DNA of 8,091 bases from NCBI GenBank assembly GCA_012511315.1, contig JAAZGI010000404.1, forward strand, positions 1-8,091, given 5' to 3'. Source of the stretch: Clostridium sp. (GTDB taxonomy: Bacteria > Bacillota > Clostridia > Clostridiales > Clostridiaceae). This document shows positions 1 to 6,747 of the stretch, one piece after another (the first letter of the stretch is position 1; each line of letters starts with the position of its first letter). The notes beneath the pieces were generated by a model. The model was not told the DNA's origin. It made no database searches and was given only the letters and a program-made list of their open reading frames with translations. The position numbers and the translations under genes are program-made.

Positions 1-1788
1 CATAGTGGTATCCAGGATTCGTTTTCTCATCCGGATATTATGGGGAGTGATTTCTACTAGTTCATCATTGTTAATGAATTCCAAGCAGTTCTCCAAGCTC
101 ATCACTCGAGGTGTAACCAGCTTTAAAGCATCGTCATTACCTGAGGACCGTGTATTGGATAAATGCTTTTTCTTACATACATTAACTTCAATGTCTTCGC
201 CACGTGTACTTTCGCCACAGATCATACCAGAGTACACTTCTGTGCCTGGTGCGATGAATAGGCTACCACGTTCTTGAGCATTATTTAAACCGTAAGCAAT
301 GGCTGTTCCGGTTTCAAAGACAATCAAAGATCCTCTGGACCGTTCATCAATTTCACCTTTAAATGGACCATAGTTTTTAAAGACATGGTTCATAATTCCA
401 TTCCCGCGGGTATCAGTCATTAATTCAGACCGGAAACCGATGAGGCCTCGAGCTGGAATATTAAACTCTAACCGGGTGTATCCATTCACAGCGGAGGTCA
501 TATTAACCATTTCTGCTTTACGGCTACCTAATTTTTCCATCACCGCACCCACAAATTCTTCAGGTACGTCAATGGTTAGGTACTCCATGGGCTCCATCTT
601 TTTACCATCAATTTCTTTTACGATAACCGATGGTTTGGAGACCTGAACTTCATAGCCTTCCCGACGCATGGTTTCTAAAAGAATCGAAAGGTGGAGTTCG
701 CCACGGCCGGATACCTCAAAGGTATCTGGTGTCAATTCATTGACGCGCATGGAGACATTGGTTTCAACTTCTTTTAATAAGCGTTCCCGTAGGTGGCGTG
801 AGGTGACAAAGTCGCCTTCCCGTCCAGCAAAGGGAGAATCGTTAACCATAAAGTTCATGGAAAGGGTTGGTTCATCAATGTGCATAAAAGGTAGGGCTTC
901 TGGATTTAAAGCATCGGCTACCGTGTCACCAATTCCAACATCACCAAGTCCAGCGATGGAGACAATGTCTCCTAGTTTCGCTTCTTGAGCTTCCACTCGT
1001 TTTAAGCCTTGGTTGATAAACAAGGCGGAAACAGACCGTCTGGTTTGTTCGCCATCTTTATTCATCACCATAACGTTCATGTTTTTACGAACGCTACCAC
1101 GCTGGATTTTCCCAATGGCTAATTTGCCCATGTATTCCGAAGCATCCAAGGTGGACACTAGCATTTGGAAGGATCCATCGATATCCCCTTGGGGAGCTTT
1201 CACCTTTTCTAAAATGGTGTCTAGAACAGGGATCATATCTACACCCTTTTCATCGGGCTCAAACATGGCATAGCCATCCCGAGCTGAGGCGTAAAGGACT
1301 GAGAAATCACACTGTTCGTCTGTTGCTCCTAATTCCAAGAAAAGGTCAAAGACTTCATTGATGACCGCATTGGGTCGAGCATCCACTTTGTCAATCTTAT
1401 TGATGACAACAATAGGGTTATGACCAAGTTCCAATGCCTTTTTCAAAACGAATTTCGTCTGAGGCATAGGACCTTCATAGGAATCTACAACCAGGAGGAC
1501 GGAATCAACCATCTTCAAGACACGTTCCACTTCCCCACCGAAGTCGGCATGGCCTGGTGTATCCACGATGTTGATGGTGTGATCTTTATAGCGCACGGAT
1601 GTGTTTTTAGACAGAATCGTGATACCACGTTCTTTTTCTAAATCATTGGAGTCCATGACTCGGTCAGTGACCTTTTCATTGGCTCGGTAGGTATGGCTTT
1701 GCCGTAGCAAGGCATCTACTAGTGTGGTCTTACCGTGATCGACGTGGGCAATAATCGCAATGTTTCTTATATCTTCTCTTGTATACAT
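1..1788 (-). CDS. typA: Ribosome-associated GTPase TypA/BipA (3' end cut by window edge)
   Basis: This is a translational GTPase of the EF-G/LepA superfamily that binds the ribosome; in studied bacteria it supports growth at low temperature and under stress and assists large-subunit assembly. I translated 596 codons with no stop. G1 is [10 protein letters not shown] at residues 14-23, switch I holds EKERGITI near 51-58, G3 is DTPGHADF at 76-83 and G4 is NKID at 130-133. EF-G-like domains II and III follow, then the BipA-specific C-terminal region ([20 protein letters not shown], and later a basic stretch [12 protein letters not shown] at the edge). Family members are about 605-615 residues, so probably only 10-20 codons are missing. 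The ATG at 1788 is preceded by GGGAGGA with a 4-nt gap and the family N-terminus begins there. It lies 80 nt downstream of ylbF, behind a hairpin. No damage is seen. The identification is secure. Confidence 0.96.
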   Translation of the reverse strand, partial: MYTREDIRNIAIIAHVDHGKTTLVDALLRQSHTYRANEKVTDRVMDSNDLEKERGITILSKNTSVRYKDHTINIVDTPGHADFGGEVERVLKMVDSVLLVVDSYEGPMPQTKFVLKKALELGHNPIVVINKIDKVDARPNAVINEVFDLFLELGATDEQCDFSVLYASARDGYAMFEPDEKGVDMIPVLDTILEKVKAPQGDIDGSFQMLVSTLDASEYMGKLAIGKIQRGSVRKNMNVMVMNKDGEQTRRSVSALFINQGLKRVEAQEAKLGDIVSIAGLGDVGIGDTVADALNPEALPFMHIDEPTLSMNFMVNDSPFAGREGDFVTSRHLRERLLKEVETNVSMRVNELTPDTFEVSGRGELHLSILLETMRREGYEVQVSKPSVIVKEIDGKKMEPMEYLTIDVPEEFVGAVMEKLGSRKAEMVNMTSAVNGYTRLEFNIPARGLIGFRSELMTDTRGNGIMNHVFKNYGPFKGEIDERSRGSLIVFETGTAIAYGLNNAQERGSLFIAPGTEVYSGMICGESTRGEDIEVNVCKKKHLSNTRSSGNDDALKLVTPRVMSLENCLEFINNDELVEITPHNIRMRKRILDTTM

Positions 1789-1802
1789 AGGGTCCTCCCG
1801 GT

Positions 1803-1853
1803 GTGTTTACTGAACACAAAAATTGGATACGCAGTATGTGGTATCCAATTTTT
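1803..1853 (-). terminator. 13-bp perfect hairpin plus small second hairpin before typA
   Basis: Bases 1818-1830 and 1841-1853 are perfect complements (13 bp) around a 10-nt loop. On the minus strand the stem begins with five A and ends with five T, followed by GTGTT, which is the form of an A-tract/U-tract intrinsic terminator after ylbF. Only three of the pairs are G-C, so it would be weak. Directly adjoining it, 1803-1807 and 1813-1817 (GTGTT/AACAC) make a second 5-bp stem that ends 3 nt before the typA SD. Alternatively this is a 5' leader structure of typA mRNA rather than a terminator. Confidence 0.55.
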
Positions 1854-1857
1854 CAAA

Positions 1858-1885
1858 ATTTTGTTTGATTAACCGATGATGTCAA
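1858..1885 (-). promoter_or_regulatory. Candidate sigma-A promoter for typA
   Basis: On the minus strand a perfect -35 TTGACA (1885-1880) lies in the last codons of ylbF, followed by a 16-nt spacer and CAAAAT (1863-1858) as a 4/6 match to the -10 box. The expected start, near 1851, falls at the first bases of the 13-bp hairpin. The weak -10 keeps confidence low. If it is not used, typA must be transcribed by read-through from ylbF. Confidence 0.35.
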
Positions 1886-2210
1886 CACCAATGGCTTCAT
1901 TGATAACCTTCATTATGTCATTAAACAGAATGGTAAAGTTCTGCTCTGTTTCTAGGTATGCTGAGACTTCCGTGTTTAACGCAATCACAGACACTAAATC
2001 TTCCATCTGCTTTCTTGTTTCATCGGATACATCTCCCTTGGTCATTTTGTCATTATAGGCAGCGAACTGTAAATCTCTGAAATCTTTAACCATCTGTTTT
2101 TTCTGCTCATCCTGTTCCAGCTTTTTAACAGCTTCACGGTAAGCCACGACGGTTTCATTATCTTTCATGGCATCTGCCAGTTCTTGTGCTTTCTCATGTA
2201 CTTTGATCAT
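1869..2210 (-). CDS. ylbF: YlbF/YmcA family regulator
   Basis: This 113-residue, mostly helical, charged protein matches the Com_YlbF family. In Bacillus subtilis, YlbF with YmcA and YaaT forms the Y-complex, which modulates RNase Y-dependent mRNA maturation, competence, sporulation and biofilm formation. The helical hairpin is visible: AQELADAMKDNETVVAYREA near residues 8-27, a lysine/glutamine-rich turn (KKLEQDEQKKQMVKDFRDLQ), then an acidic helix and a final amphipathic helix (FTILFNDIMKVINEAI). The ATG at 2210 has GGGAGGAA 6 nt upstream, so the start is firm. The gene stands behind its own promoter and a long repeat-bearing leader, between the RNase J gene and typA. The family contains several paralogues (YlbF, YmcA, YheA), so the exact orthology is uncertain; the family call is sound. 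Confidence 0.85.
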   Translation of the reverse strand: MIKVHEKAQELADAMKDNETVVAYREAVKKLEQDEQKKQMVKDFRDLQFAAYNDKMTKGDVSDETRKQMEDLVSVIALNTEVSAYLETEQNFTILFNDIMKVINEAIGVDIIG

Positions 2211-2326
2211 AGGTTGTTCCTCCCAGATTCATCATCTCTTTGATGCTTCTTATTTCTTCTTCATAATTCCATTTTAAATACTTCTGTTCTTCCTACTAGA
2301 CTACTTACTATTTCTAGATCGTCTTC

Positions 2327-2430
2327 TAGCTCTACAAATAAGCTCTTCTATTGAGCACTTCTAATCAGTTCTATTTATGAGTTCTGTTTATCAGTTCTGT
2401 TTATCAGTTCTGCTTATCAGTCCTGCTTAT
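2327..2430 (-). repeat. 13-bp tandem repeat in ylbF leader
   Basis: Five contiguous 13-bp units fill 2366-2430 (plus-strand consensus CAGTTCTGTTTAT, at most two changes from it per unit). Three more diverged units in the same register appear to extend the array to 2327, keeping AG at positions 2-3, CT at 6-7 and T at 13. A 13-nt unit shifts reading frame each time and each transcript copy of the core brings TGATAA stops, so it is non-coding. It sits inside the inferred 5' leader of ylbF. Confidence 0.85.
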
Positions 2431-2589
2431 TTGAAATCCATCTTATATTCTTTGTTTTGAACAATCTGTTCTAAACATGATCTTGAATTTAATTCTTACT
2501 ATTCATCTAACGATTCATCTTTTGTTTCATTTAAACTGTTATCTATTTTTATTCGAAGCCGAGTTAAAATCACGTTTTTTTAACGCTTT

Positions 2590-2618
2590 ATTATATCCCA
2601 ACTTGAGTAATATTTCAA
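2590..2618 (-). promoter_or_regulatory. Sigma-A type promoter for ylbF
   Basis: Minus strand: TTGAAA (2618-2613, 5/6 match to the -35), a 17-nt spacer, then a perfect TATAAT (2595-2590). A-rich DNA lies just upstream of the -35, as in an UP element. Transcription would begin near 2584 and run through about 370 nt of leader to the ylbF ATG at 2210. This is the best promoter in the window by sequence. Confidence 0.8.
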
Positions 2619-2682
2619 TTCTTTTTTAAACTTACTTTATTTAAATGCATATAAATGCTTTGATCTTGAACTACTTTTCTAA

Positions 2683-2702
2683 AACCATTTCTAGAAATGG
2701 TT
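2683..2702. terminator. 20-bp perfect palindrome, possible weak terminator
   Basis: AACCATTTCT is followed by its exact reverse complement. As minus-strand RNA it folds to an 8-bp stem with a CUAG loop and is followed by UUAG, giving a run of four U across the stem end. It lies downstream of rnj and upstream of the ylbF promoter, a sensible place to stop the rnj transcript, but the U-run is short. A dyad protein-binding site is the alternative. Confidence 0.35.
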
Positions 2703-2759
2703 GCTAAAACTCAACTGATACAGATTCAATGATTGTTCCATCAGATGATGACAAAGGTG

Positions 2760-2790
2760 ATGGGCACTGGTCTTTAAGGACCTTGCCCAT
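2760..2790 (-). other. Two-tier hairpin downstream of rnj
   Basis: ATGGGCA (2760-2766) pairs with TGCCCAT (2784-2790); inside, after a 2-by-1 internal loop, GGTC (2769-2772) pairs with GACC (2779-2782) around a 6-nt loop. This is the most GC-rich structure in the gap. Neither strand has a good U-tract after it, so it does not look like an intrinsic terminator. It could be a 3' stabilising hairpin of rnj mRNA or part of a small RNA. Confidence 0.5.
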
Positions 2791-2859
2791 TGCCTTGTCT
2801 CTCTTAGAACTACTGGTATCAAGGTTGCCCTCTTAGCGTTCATTCTTATTGAATCTTGT

Positions 2860-2906
2860 CAGCTTTTAAATGTTTGATGGTTTAAAAGTCTGCTGTTTTT
2901 TATTTT
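2860..2906 (+). terminator. Plus-strand intrinsic terminator-like element facing rnj
   Basis: CAG+CTTTTAAA (2860-2870) pairs with TTTAAAAG (2881-2888) and, past one bulged T, CTG (2890-2892), around a 10-nt loop. It is followed on the plus strand by CTGTTTTTTATTTT (2893-2906). The geometry suits a Rho-independent terminator read on the plus strand, antisense to every gene here. On the minus strand the hairpin has no U-tract. Confidence 0.45.
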
Positions 2907-2946
2907 AGTATTATTGTTATTATCAGCTTGACCTTAGAATCACTTT

Positions 2947-5418
2947 TTAGATGTCCATAATAATGGGCATGATCATTGGTCTACGCTTGGTCTTGCGGTA
3001 GAAGAAGTTTCTTAATTGTTCGCGAATCTGGTTTTGAATAAATTCAACATCCTTCATCTTGGTACCTTCTGCACCAATTAAGACCTTTTTAACAATGCGG
3101 CGGGCGTCTTCCATGAGATGATCCGCTTCTTTGACAAAGATAAATCCTCTGGAGATTAAATCTGGTCCAGCAATGACAGAACCTGACTCTGAATCCACGG
3201 TGACGACCACGGTAACCATTCCGTCTTCGGATAGAAGCTTACGATCCCGTAGCACTACGCTACCTACATCGCCTACTCCCAGTCCATCAACGAGGACGCT
3301 ACCAAACTGTACTTTACCGTTCTTACGAACTTTTTCTTGGGATAATTCAATGATATCACCCAATTCAGGGATTAAAATATCCTTGCTTTGGAGTCCCATT
3401 TGTTTAGCTAATTCAGCATGGGTTTTTAACATGCGGAACTCACCGTGAACTGGAACAAAGTACTTGGGCTTGGTTAATGCCATGATGAGCTTAAGCTCTT
3501 CTTGACAAGCATGACCGGATACATGGACATCTTCTTTGGAATCATAGATCACGTCGGCCCCTAGTTTATAGAGGAGGTCAATGGTCTTAAAGATGCCTTT
3601 TTCGTTGCCTGGAATCGGATGAGAGGAGAAAATTACGGTATCATTCGGTTGAATCCGAATCTGACGATGTTCGCCCAGTGCCATACGGGACAAGGCTGCC
3701 ATGGGTTCTCCCTGGCTACCAGTGGTCATAATAACCAGCTGGTCATCACGATAGCGGCGCATATCATTAACCGGTACGATGTTTTCCTCTTCAATCTCAA
3801 GGTAACCCAACTCTCGGGCAACATTCACATTATTCTCCATGGAGCGACCATTAATAACAACCTTACGGCCAGTCTTACGGGCAGATCCTACAACCTGCTG
3901 AATGCGGTCGATGTTGGAGGAGAAGGTAGCTACTAAGATACGACCCTGAGCTTTGGCAAAGAGCTTATCAAAGTTCTCGCCCACTGTACTTTCTGATTCC
4001 GTATAGCCAGGACGCTCAGCGTTGGTTGAGTCGGACATTAAAGCTAATACGCCTTCTTCGCCCAAACTAGCAAAGCGAGCCAAATCAATGGTATCGCCAG
4101 CTACTGGGGTTAAGTCCACCTTAAAGTCTCCGGTGTGAACCAAAACGCCAGCTCCTGTATGGATGGCTAAGGCAGAAGCATCGGCAATGGAGTGATTGGT
4201 TTTTATAAATTCAACACTCACATGGCTAAAGCGAATCACATCACGGGGTTTCACCGTAACAAGTTTCACTTTATTAGCAATGTTGTGTTCACGAAGTTTG
4301 TTTTCAATCAAACCCAAGGTGAGCTTGGTACTGTAAACTGGCACATTAATCTTTTTCAAAATATGTGGCAAGGCACCAATATGGTCTTCATGACCATGGG
4401 TAATGAAGAAGCCCTTGATCTTATCTTTATTGTTCTCCAGGAAGGTAGTGTCTGGAATAACACTATCAATACCCAGCATTTCATCTTCTGGGAACTTTAA
4501 TCCACAGTCAATCACAATGATTTCATCGCGATATTCAATGGCTGTCATGTTTTTCCCGATTTCCTCAATACCACCTAAAGGCATAATCCGAACGATATCT
4601 TTATCGTTGGAGTTTGTCTGGGTGAAGTTAATCTGAGGTTCTGGTCTTGGACGATTCCAAGAGCCCGGTCTTGGCCGGTTCTGGTTGGGACGGCGATTGG
4701 TATCGCTTCGACGGGTTGCTTGGCCTGGTACCGCTGGTTTATTTCTACCTTTTGCCGGTACAGTTTTAGCCTGAGTCTCCGGTCTTGGCTGATTGTTAGA
4801 AGCATTATTGGTTGCTCCATTATCTGCCGGTTTATTAGCATTTTGATTATTCGGTTTTTGCCGTCTTGGCCGAACGGCCTTTTTAACAGCGCTCTGAATC
4901 TTGCCTTCCCTCGGCTCTTGTTCCTGAGCTCTTGGCTGCTGATTCCTTGGCTGATTTTGCCGTGGTTTCGCCTCTGCCTGAGCTTTTGGTTGCTGATTCC
5001 TTGGTTGATTCTGTTGTGTTCTTGAATCTCCCTGAGGTCTTGGCTCTTGATTTCTCGGTTGATTCTGCCGTGTTCTTGAATCCCCTTGATTTCTTGGCTC
5101 TTGATTCTTTGGCTGATTCTGCTGTGTTCTTGAATCCCCTTGAGGTCTTGACTCTTGATTTCTCGGCTGCTGATTTCTTGGCTGATTCTGCCTTGACGGT
5201 GCATTACCTTGAGCTGTTGACTCTTGACCAGCTGATTGATTCTTATCCGTTTGGATGGTTTCACCATACTGGTTTCTTGGTCTCTTGGCACCCCTGTAAT
5301 TGTTCTTCTTGGCTGCCTGATTGTTTTGATTTGTATTCCGATTGTTATTATTTGCTTGATTATTATTTGAATTGTTTTGATTATTTTGTTGGTTATTCTG
5401 ATTCTTGTTTTCGTTCAT
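2947..5418 (-). CDS. rnj: Ribonuclease J with long disordered N-terminal extension
   Basis: RNase J is a zinc-dependent 5'-3' exonuclease and endonuclease, central to mRNA decay and rRNA maturation in Bacillota. From ATG 5418 the protein has 823 residues; the usual form has about 555. Residues 1-272 are low-complexity: an N/Q-rich start, the basic YRGAKRPRNQYG, five repeats (75-169), a KKAVRPRRQK patch and an R/P/N-rich end. The enzyme begins at VRIMPLGGIEEIGKN near 276. Metal ligands are in HGHEDH (341-346), NHS (H409), HTGDFKVD (D431) and PVHGE (H658); beta-CASP motifs include TTGSQGE (565-571) and SGHA (634-637). The RNase J C-terminal domain ends in TKRRPMIMPIIMDI. GAGG stands 6 nt before this ATG; the frame is open 15 codons further up to another ATG (5463), but without that support. 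The start lies 26 nt inside fur, implying one mRNA. The catalytic part appears complete. Confidence 0.96.
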   Translation of the reverse strand: MNENKNQNNQQNNQNNSNNNQANNNNRNTNQNNQAAKKNNYRGAKRPRNQYGETIQTDKNQSAGQESTAQGNAPSRQNQPRNQQPRNQESRPQGDSRTQQNQPKNQEPRNQGDSRTRQNQPRNQEPRPQGDSRTQQNQPRNQQPKAQAEAKPRQNQPRNQQPRAQEQEPREGKIQSAVKKAVRPRRQKPNNQNANKPADNGATNNASNNQPRPETQAKTVPAKGRNKPAVPGQATRRSDTNRRPNQNRPRPGSWNRPRPEPQINFTQTNSNDKDIVRIMPLGGIEEIGKNMTAIEYRDEIIVIDCGLKFPEDEMLGIDSVIPDTTFLENNKDKIKGFFITHGHEDHIGALPHILKKINVPVYSTKLTLGLIENKLREHNIANKVKLVTVKPRDVIRFSHVSVEFIKTNHSIADASALAIHTGAGVLVHTGDFKVDLTPVAGDTIDLARFASLGEEGVLALMSDSTNAERPGYTESESTVGENFDKLFAKAQGRILVATFSSNIDRIQQVVGSARKTGRKVVINGRSMENNVNVARELGYLEIEEENIVPVNDMRRYRDDQLVIMTTGSQGEPMAALSRMALGEHRQIRIQPNDTVIFSSHPIPGNEKGIFKTIDLLYKLGADVIYDSKEDVHVSGHACQEELKLIMALTKPKYFVPVHGEFRMLKTHAELAKQMGLQSKDILIPELGDIIELSQEKVRKNGKVQFGSVLVDGLGVGDVGSVVLRDRKLLSEDGMVTVVVTVDSESGSVIAGPDLISRGFIFVKEADHLMEDARRIVKKVLIGAEGTKMKDVEFIQNQIREQLRNFFYRKTKRRPMIMPIIMDI
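4912..5196 (-). repeat. In-frame repeat array in the RNase J extension (~54-bp unit)
   Basis: Five imperfect units of 18-21 residues cover RNase J residues 75-169, with core QNQPRNQ[EQ]PR followed in the first three by QGD and SRT. At DNA level the middle units are nearly identical 54-bp copies, so gain or loss of a unit keeps the frame. The composition (Q, N, R, P, almost no hydrophobic residues) predicts disorder and net positive charge. The repeats also leave other frames open, giving spurious long ORFs on both strands. Confidence 0.9.
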
Positions 5419-5884
5419 TTGTTTCCTCGCTTTCATTCTGATAGCAGTCACTGCATAATCCATAAAATTTAAGCGAATGGTCCTTTATACGGAATTTGTA
5501 GTCGTGTTCGATGATCTGCTCCACAGAGTCTAATAAATCATCTTTAACTTCTTCCACTTTCCCACAAGCAGAACAAACCAGATGGTGGTGACCATGGGCT
5601 TCTTCGTCGTGGTTTAATTCGTATCGGTAAATTCCGTCATTTAAATCTAATTTTTTTACAATGCCAAGTTCTTCAAAAAGTAGGATGGTCCGGTAGACAG
5701 TGGCGATGCCAGTCTCGGATTTTACTTCCTTCACTTTTTCATAGATCTCTTCGATGGTTAGATGCTCGCCTTCTTCTCGGACAAATACATCCAGTACAGC
5801 CAGACGCTGAGGCGTCAATTTTAGGCCACCTTCTCGAAGCATTGTTTTCAGTGTATCTACGTAACCGCTTTCATTGGTTTTCAT
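5393..5884 (-). CDS. fur: Ferric uptake regulator, Fur family
   Basis: Fur dimers bind metal and repress iron-uptake genes in the cytoplasm. This 163-residue protein has the winged-helix DNA-binding domain (LKLTPQRLAVLDVF at 21-34, recognition helix in GIATVYRTILLFEELG near 59-74), then DGIYRYEL, the metal-site segment AHGHHHLVC (96-104) and two CxxC pairs for structural zinc (C104/C107 and C144/C147). The text around HHHLVCSACGKVEEV and FRIKDHSLKFYGLC resembles Bacillus Fur more than PerR or Zur, and the PerR-type aspartate after DG is not matched. A polar tail (ESEETNERKQESE) is encoded in the overlap with rnj. The ATG shares one base with the stop of the preceding gene (TAATG), with GAGG about 10 nt upstream, which suggests translational coupling. 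The exact metal specificity is inferred from similarity only. Confidence 0.9.
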   Translation of the reverse strand: MKTNESGYVDTLKTMLREGGLKLTPQRLAVLDVFVREEGEHLTIEEIYEKVKEVKSETGIATVYRTILLFEELGIVKKLDLNDGIYRYELNHDEEAHGHHHLVCSACGKVEEVKDDLLDSVEQIIEHDYKFRIKDHSLKFYGLCSDCYQNESEETNERKQESE

Positions 5885-6144
5885 TAATATTTATCCTCAT
5901 CCATTAAAGCCAAACTAAAGGCTTCTTCCACTGCTTCCATTTCCTCATCGCTATCAACGGTTGCAAACATTTCTTCGCCGTTTTCATCGATTTCAACGCG
6001 CAGTGCAGTGTATACTTCTTCTTCTTCCACAGGGCGGACGATGAAATATTCATTTCCTTCCACTTCCACTCGGTCAATCACTTCTACCTCAAATTCATTT
6101 CCGTCTTCATCGGTTAACACGATTAGATCCACTACGTTTTCCAT
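5884..6144 (-). CDS. DUF1292 family small acidic protein
   Basis: The 86-residue, strongly acidic protein matches the DUF1292 (YrzB-type) family, whose function is unknown. It begins ENVVDLIVLTDEDGNEFEVE and continues with alternating hydrophobic/acidic strands (EGNEYFIVRP, YTALRVEIDENGEE), then an acidic helix ending in FSLALMDEDKY. In Bacillus the same gene sits beside the ireB (yrzL) and ruvX (yrrK) homologues, and that order is kept here with fur added downstream. The ATG at 6144 has GAGGTGAA 6 nt upstream, so the start is firm. Its TAA overlaps the fur ATG by one base. The 101-nt gap to ruvX holds only a 5-bp dyad (ACAGC/GCTGT) with no U-tract, so co-transcription with ruvX is likely. 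Confidence 0.9.
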   Translation of the reverse strand: MENVVDLIVLTDEDGNEFEVEVIDRVEVEGNEYFIVRPVEEEEVYTALRVEIDENGEEMFATVDSDEEMEAVEEAFSLALMDEDKY

Positions 6145-6245
6145 ATTAACTTCACCTCGTTTCTTTTTGTTTTATTGTCTACAGCTCTGGGCTGTTGTTT
6201 ACTTCTTAATTGCCTTATCTAATTCTCTTTTCTAAATCTGCTCGC

Positions 6246-6695
6246 TTAATTAGATTTGTTTTTTCGCTCTTTAAAATCTATGGAGTCAAGATAGCCCTGC
6301 AGTATAAAGCAAGCTGCTATCTTGTCGACATCTTGTTTGCGTTTCTTAATTTTGGTTTTCTTTTGAGCCATCACTTCATGGGCGCTAAAAGTAGTTAAGC
6401 GTTCGTCCCAGGTTATGATTTCACCATCCCAAACTTTCTCAAGTTCAGCGATAAATTTTAAAACCTTATTGGCTTGAAAACCGATGCTGCCATCCATATT
6501 TTTGGGTAGTCCAGCAACTAATAGTTTGACATCGTATTTTTCAATATAGGCCAGCACTTCGTTGATGGCTTTAATATTATCTTCTGGTGAGCCGTTGCGT
6601 TTAATAACGCCTAGTCCAGTGGCGATAAAGCAACTGGGGTCTGATACGGCAACTCCGATGCGGCGATCGCCGACATCAAGGCTTAATATCCTCAT
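6246..6695 (-). CDS. ruvX: RuvX/YqgF family RNase H-fold nuclease
   Basis: YqgF/RuvX proteins have an RNase H/RuvC-like fold; they are implicated in maturation of the 16S rRNA 5' end and, in some bacteria, act on Holliday junctions. The 149 residues show all family motifs: LDVGDRRIGVAVSD with catalytic D7, GLPKNMDGS at 62-70, WDERLTT at 96-102 with E98, and QDVDKIAACFILQGYLD at 121-137 with D124. Length is normal. The ATG at 6695 has AGAGG with a 7-nt gap. It is the first gene of the apparent ruvX-DUF1292-fur-rnj operon, separated from ireB by a strong terminator, and a TATAAT box stands 22 nt before its start. Linking a probable rRNA-processing nuclease with RNase J in one operon is functionally coherent. 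Confidence 0.94.
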   Translation of the reverse strand: MRILSLDVGDRRIGVAVSDPSCFIATGLGVIKRNGSPEDNIKAINEVLAYIEKYDVKLLVAGLPKNMDGSIGFQANKVLKFIAELEKVWDGEIITWDERLTTFSAHEVMAQKKTKIKKRKQDVDKIAACFILQGYLDSIDFKERKNKSN

Positions 6696-6716
6696 TTGAA
6701 AACCTCTTTTTTAGTG

Positions 6717-6722
6717 ATTATA
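6717..6722 (-). promoter_or_regulatory. -10 box (TATAAT) before ruvX
   Basis: A perfect TATAAT on the minus strand lies 21 nt from the ruvX ATG (6695), which would give a leader of about 15 nt containing the AGAGG site. No convincing -35 is seen at 16-18 nt (the bases there read GTAGCG), so the promoter may need an activator or may not be real. A separate promoter is expected because a terminator follows ireB. Confidence 0.4.
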
Positions 6723-6747
6723 TTATTCTGTTTTTTCAGCGCTACCC

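Larger units (their letters stand above)
2211..2946. other. 736-nt gap between rnj and ylbF without a convincing gene
   Basis: From the rnj side this AT-rich stretch holds a terminator-like hairpin reading on the plus strand (2860-2906), a strong hairpin (2760-2790), a 20-bp palindrome (2683-2702), a sigma-A promoter on the minus strand (2590-2618) and about 370 nt of A/G-rich leader with a 13-bp tandem repeat. Short open frames occur on both strands around 2691-2843, the longest 50 codons, but none has an SD site or a recognisable product. Confidence 0.7.

Noticed and set aside
2366..2430. CRISPR-like array
   Set aside because: The units are contiguous 13-mers with no spacers and no cas genes are present.
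2500..2573. GTG-started 24-codon frame in the ylbF leader (VILTRLRIKIDN...)
   Set aside because: No SD precedes the GTG, it is short and lies in AT-rich DNA; kept only as a remote leader-peptide possibility.
2691..2843. 50-codon minus-strand ORF (ATG at 2843), a 28-codon frame from 2790 and a 35-codon plus-strand frame from 2729
   Set aside because: No SD site precedes any of them, the overlapping frames are equally open, and the products match nothing I recognise.
4575..5291. 238-codon minus-strand open frame inside rnj, and open plus-strand frames at 4720-5025 and 4932-5441
   Set aside because: They arise from the low-complexity tandem repeats of the RNase J extension, which leave several frames free of stops. 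None has an SD or a recognisable domain, and the rnj frame explains the region.
5419..5463. Upstream in-frame ATG extending RNase J by 15 residues
   Set aside because: It lacks a positioned SD and lies deeper inside fur, while the ATG at 5418 has GAGG at 6-nt spacing.
6145..6245. Hairpin ACAGC/GCTGT between ruvX and the DUF1292 gene as a terminator
   Set aside because: The 5-bp stem has no U-tract on the coding strand, and the genes look co-transcribed.
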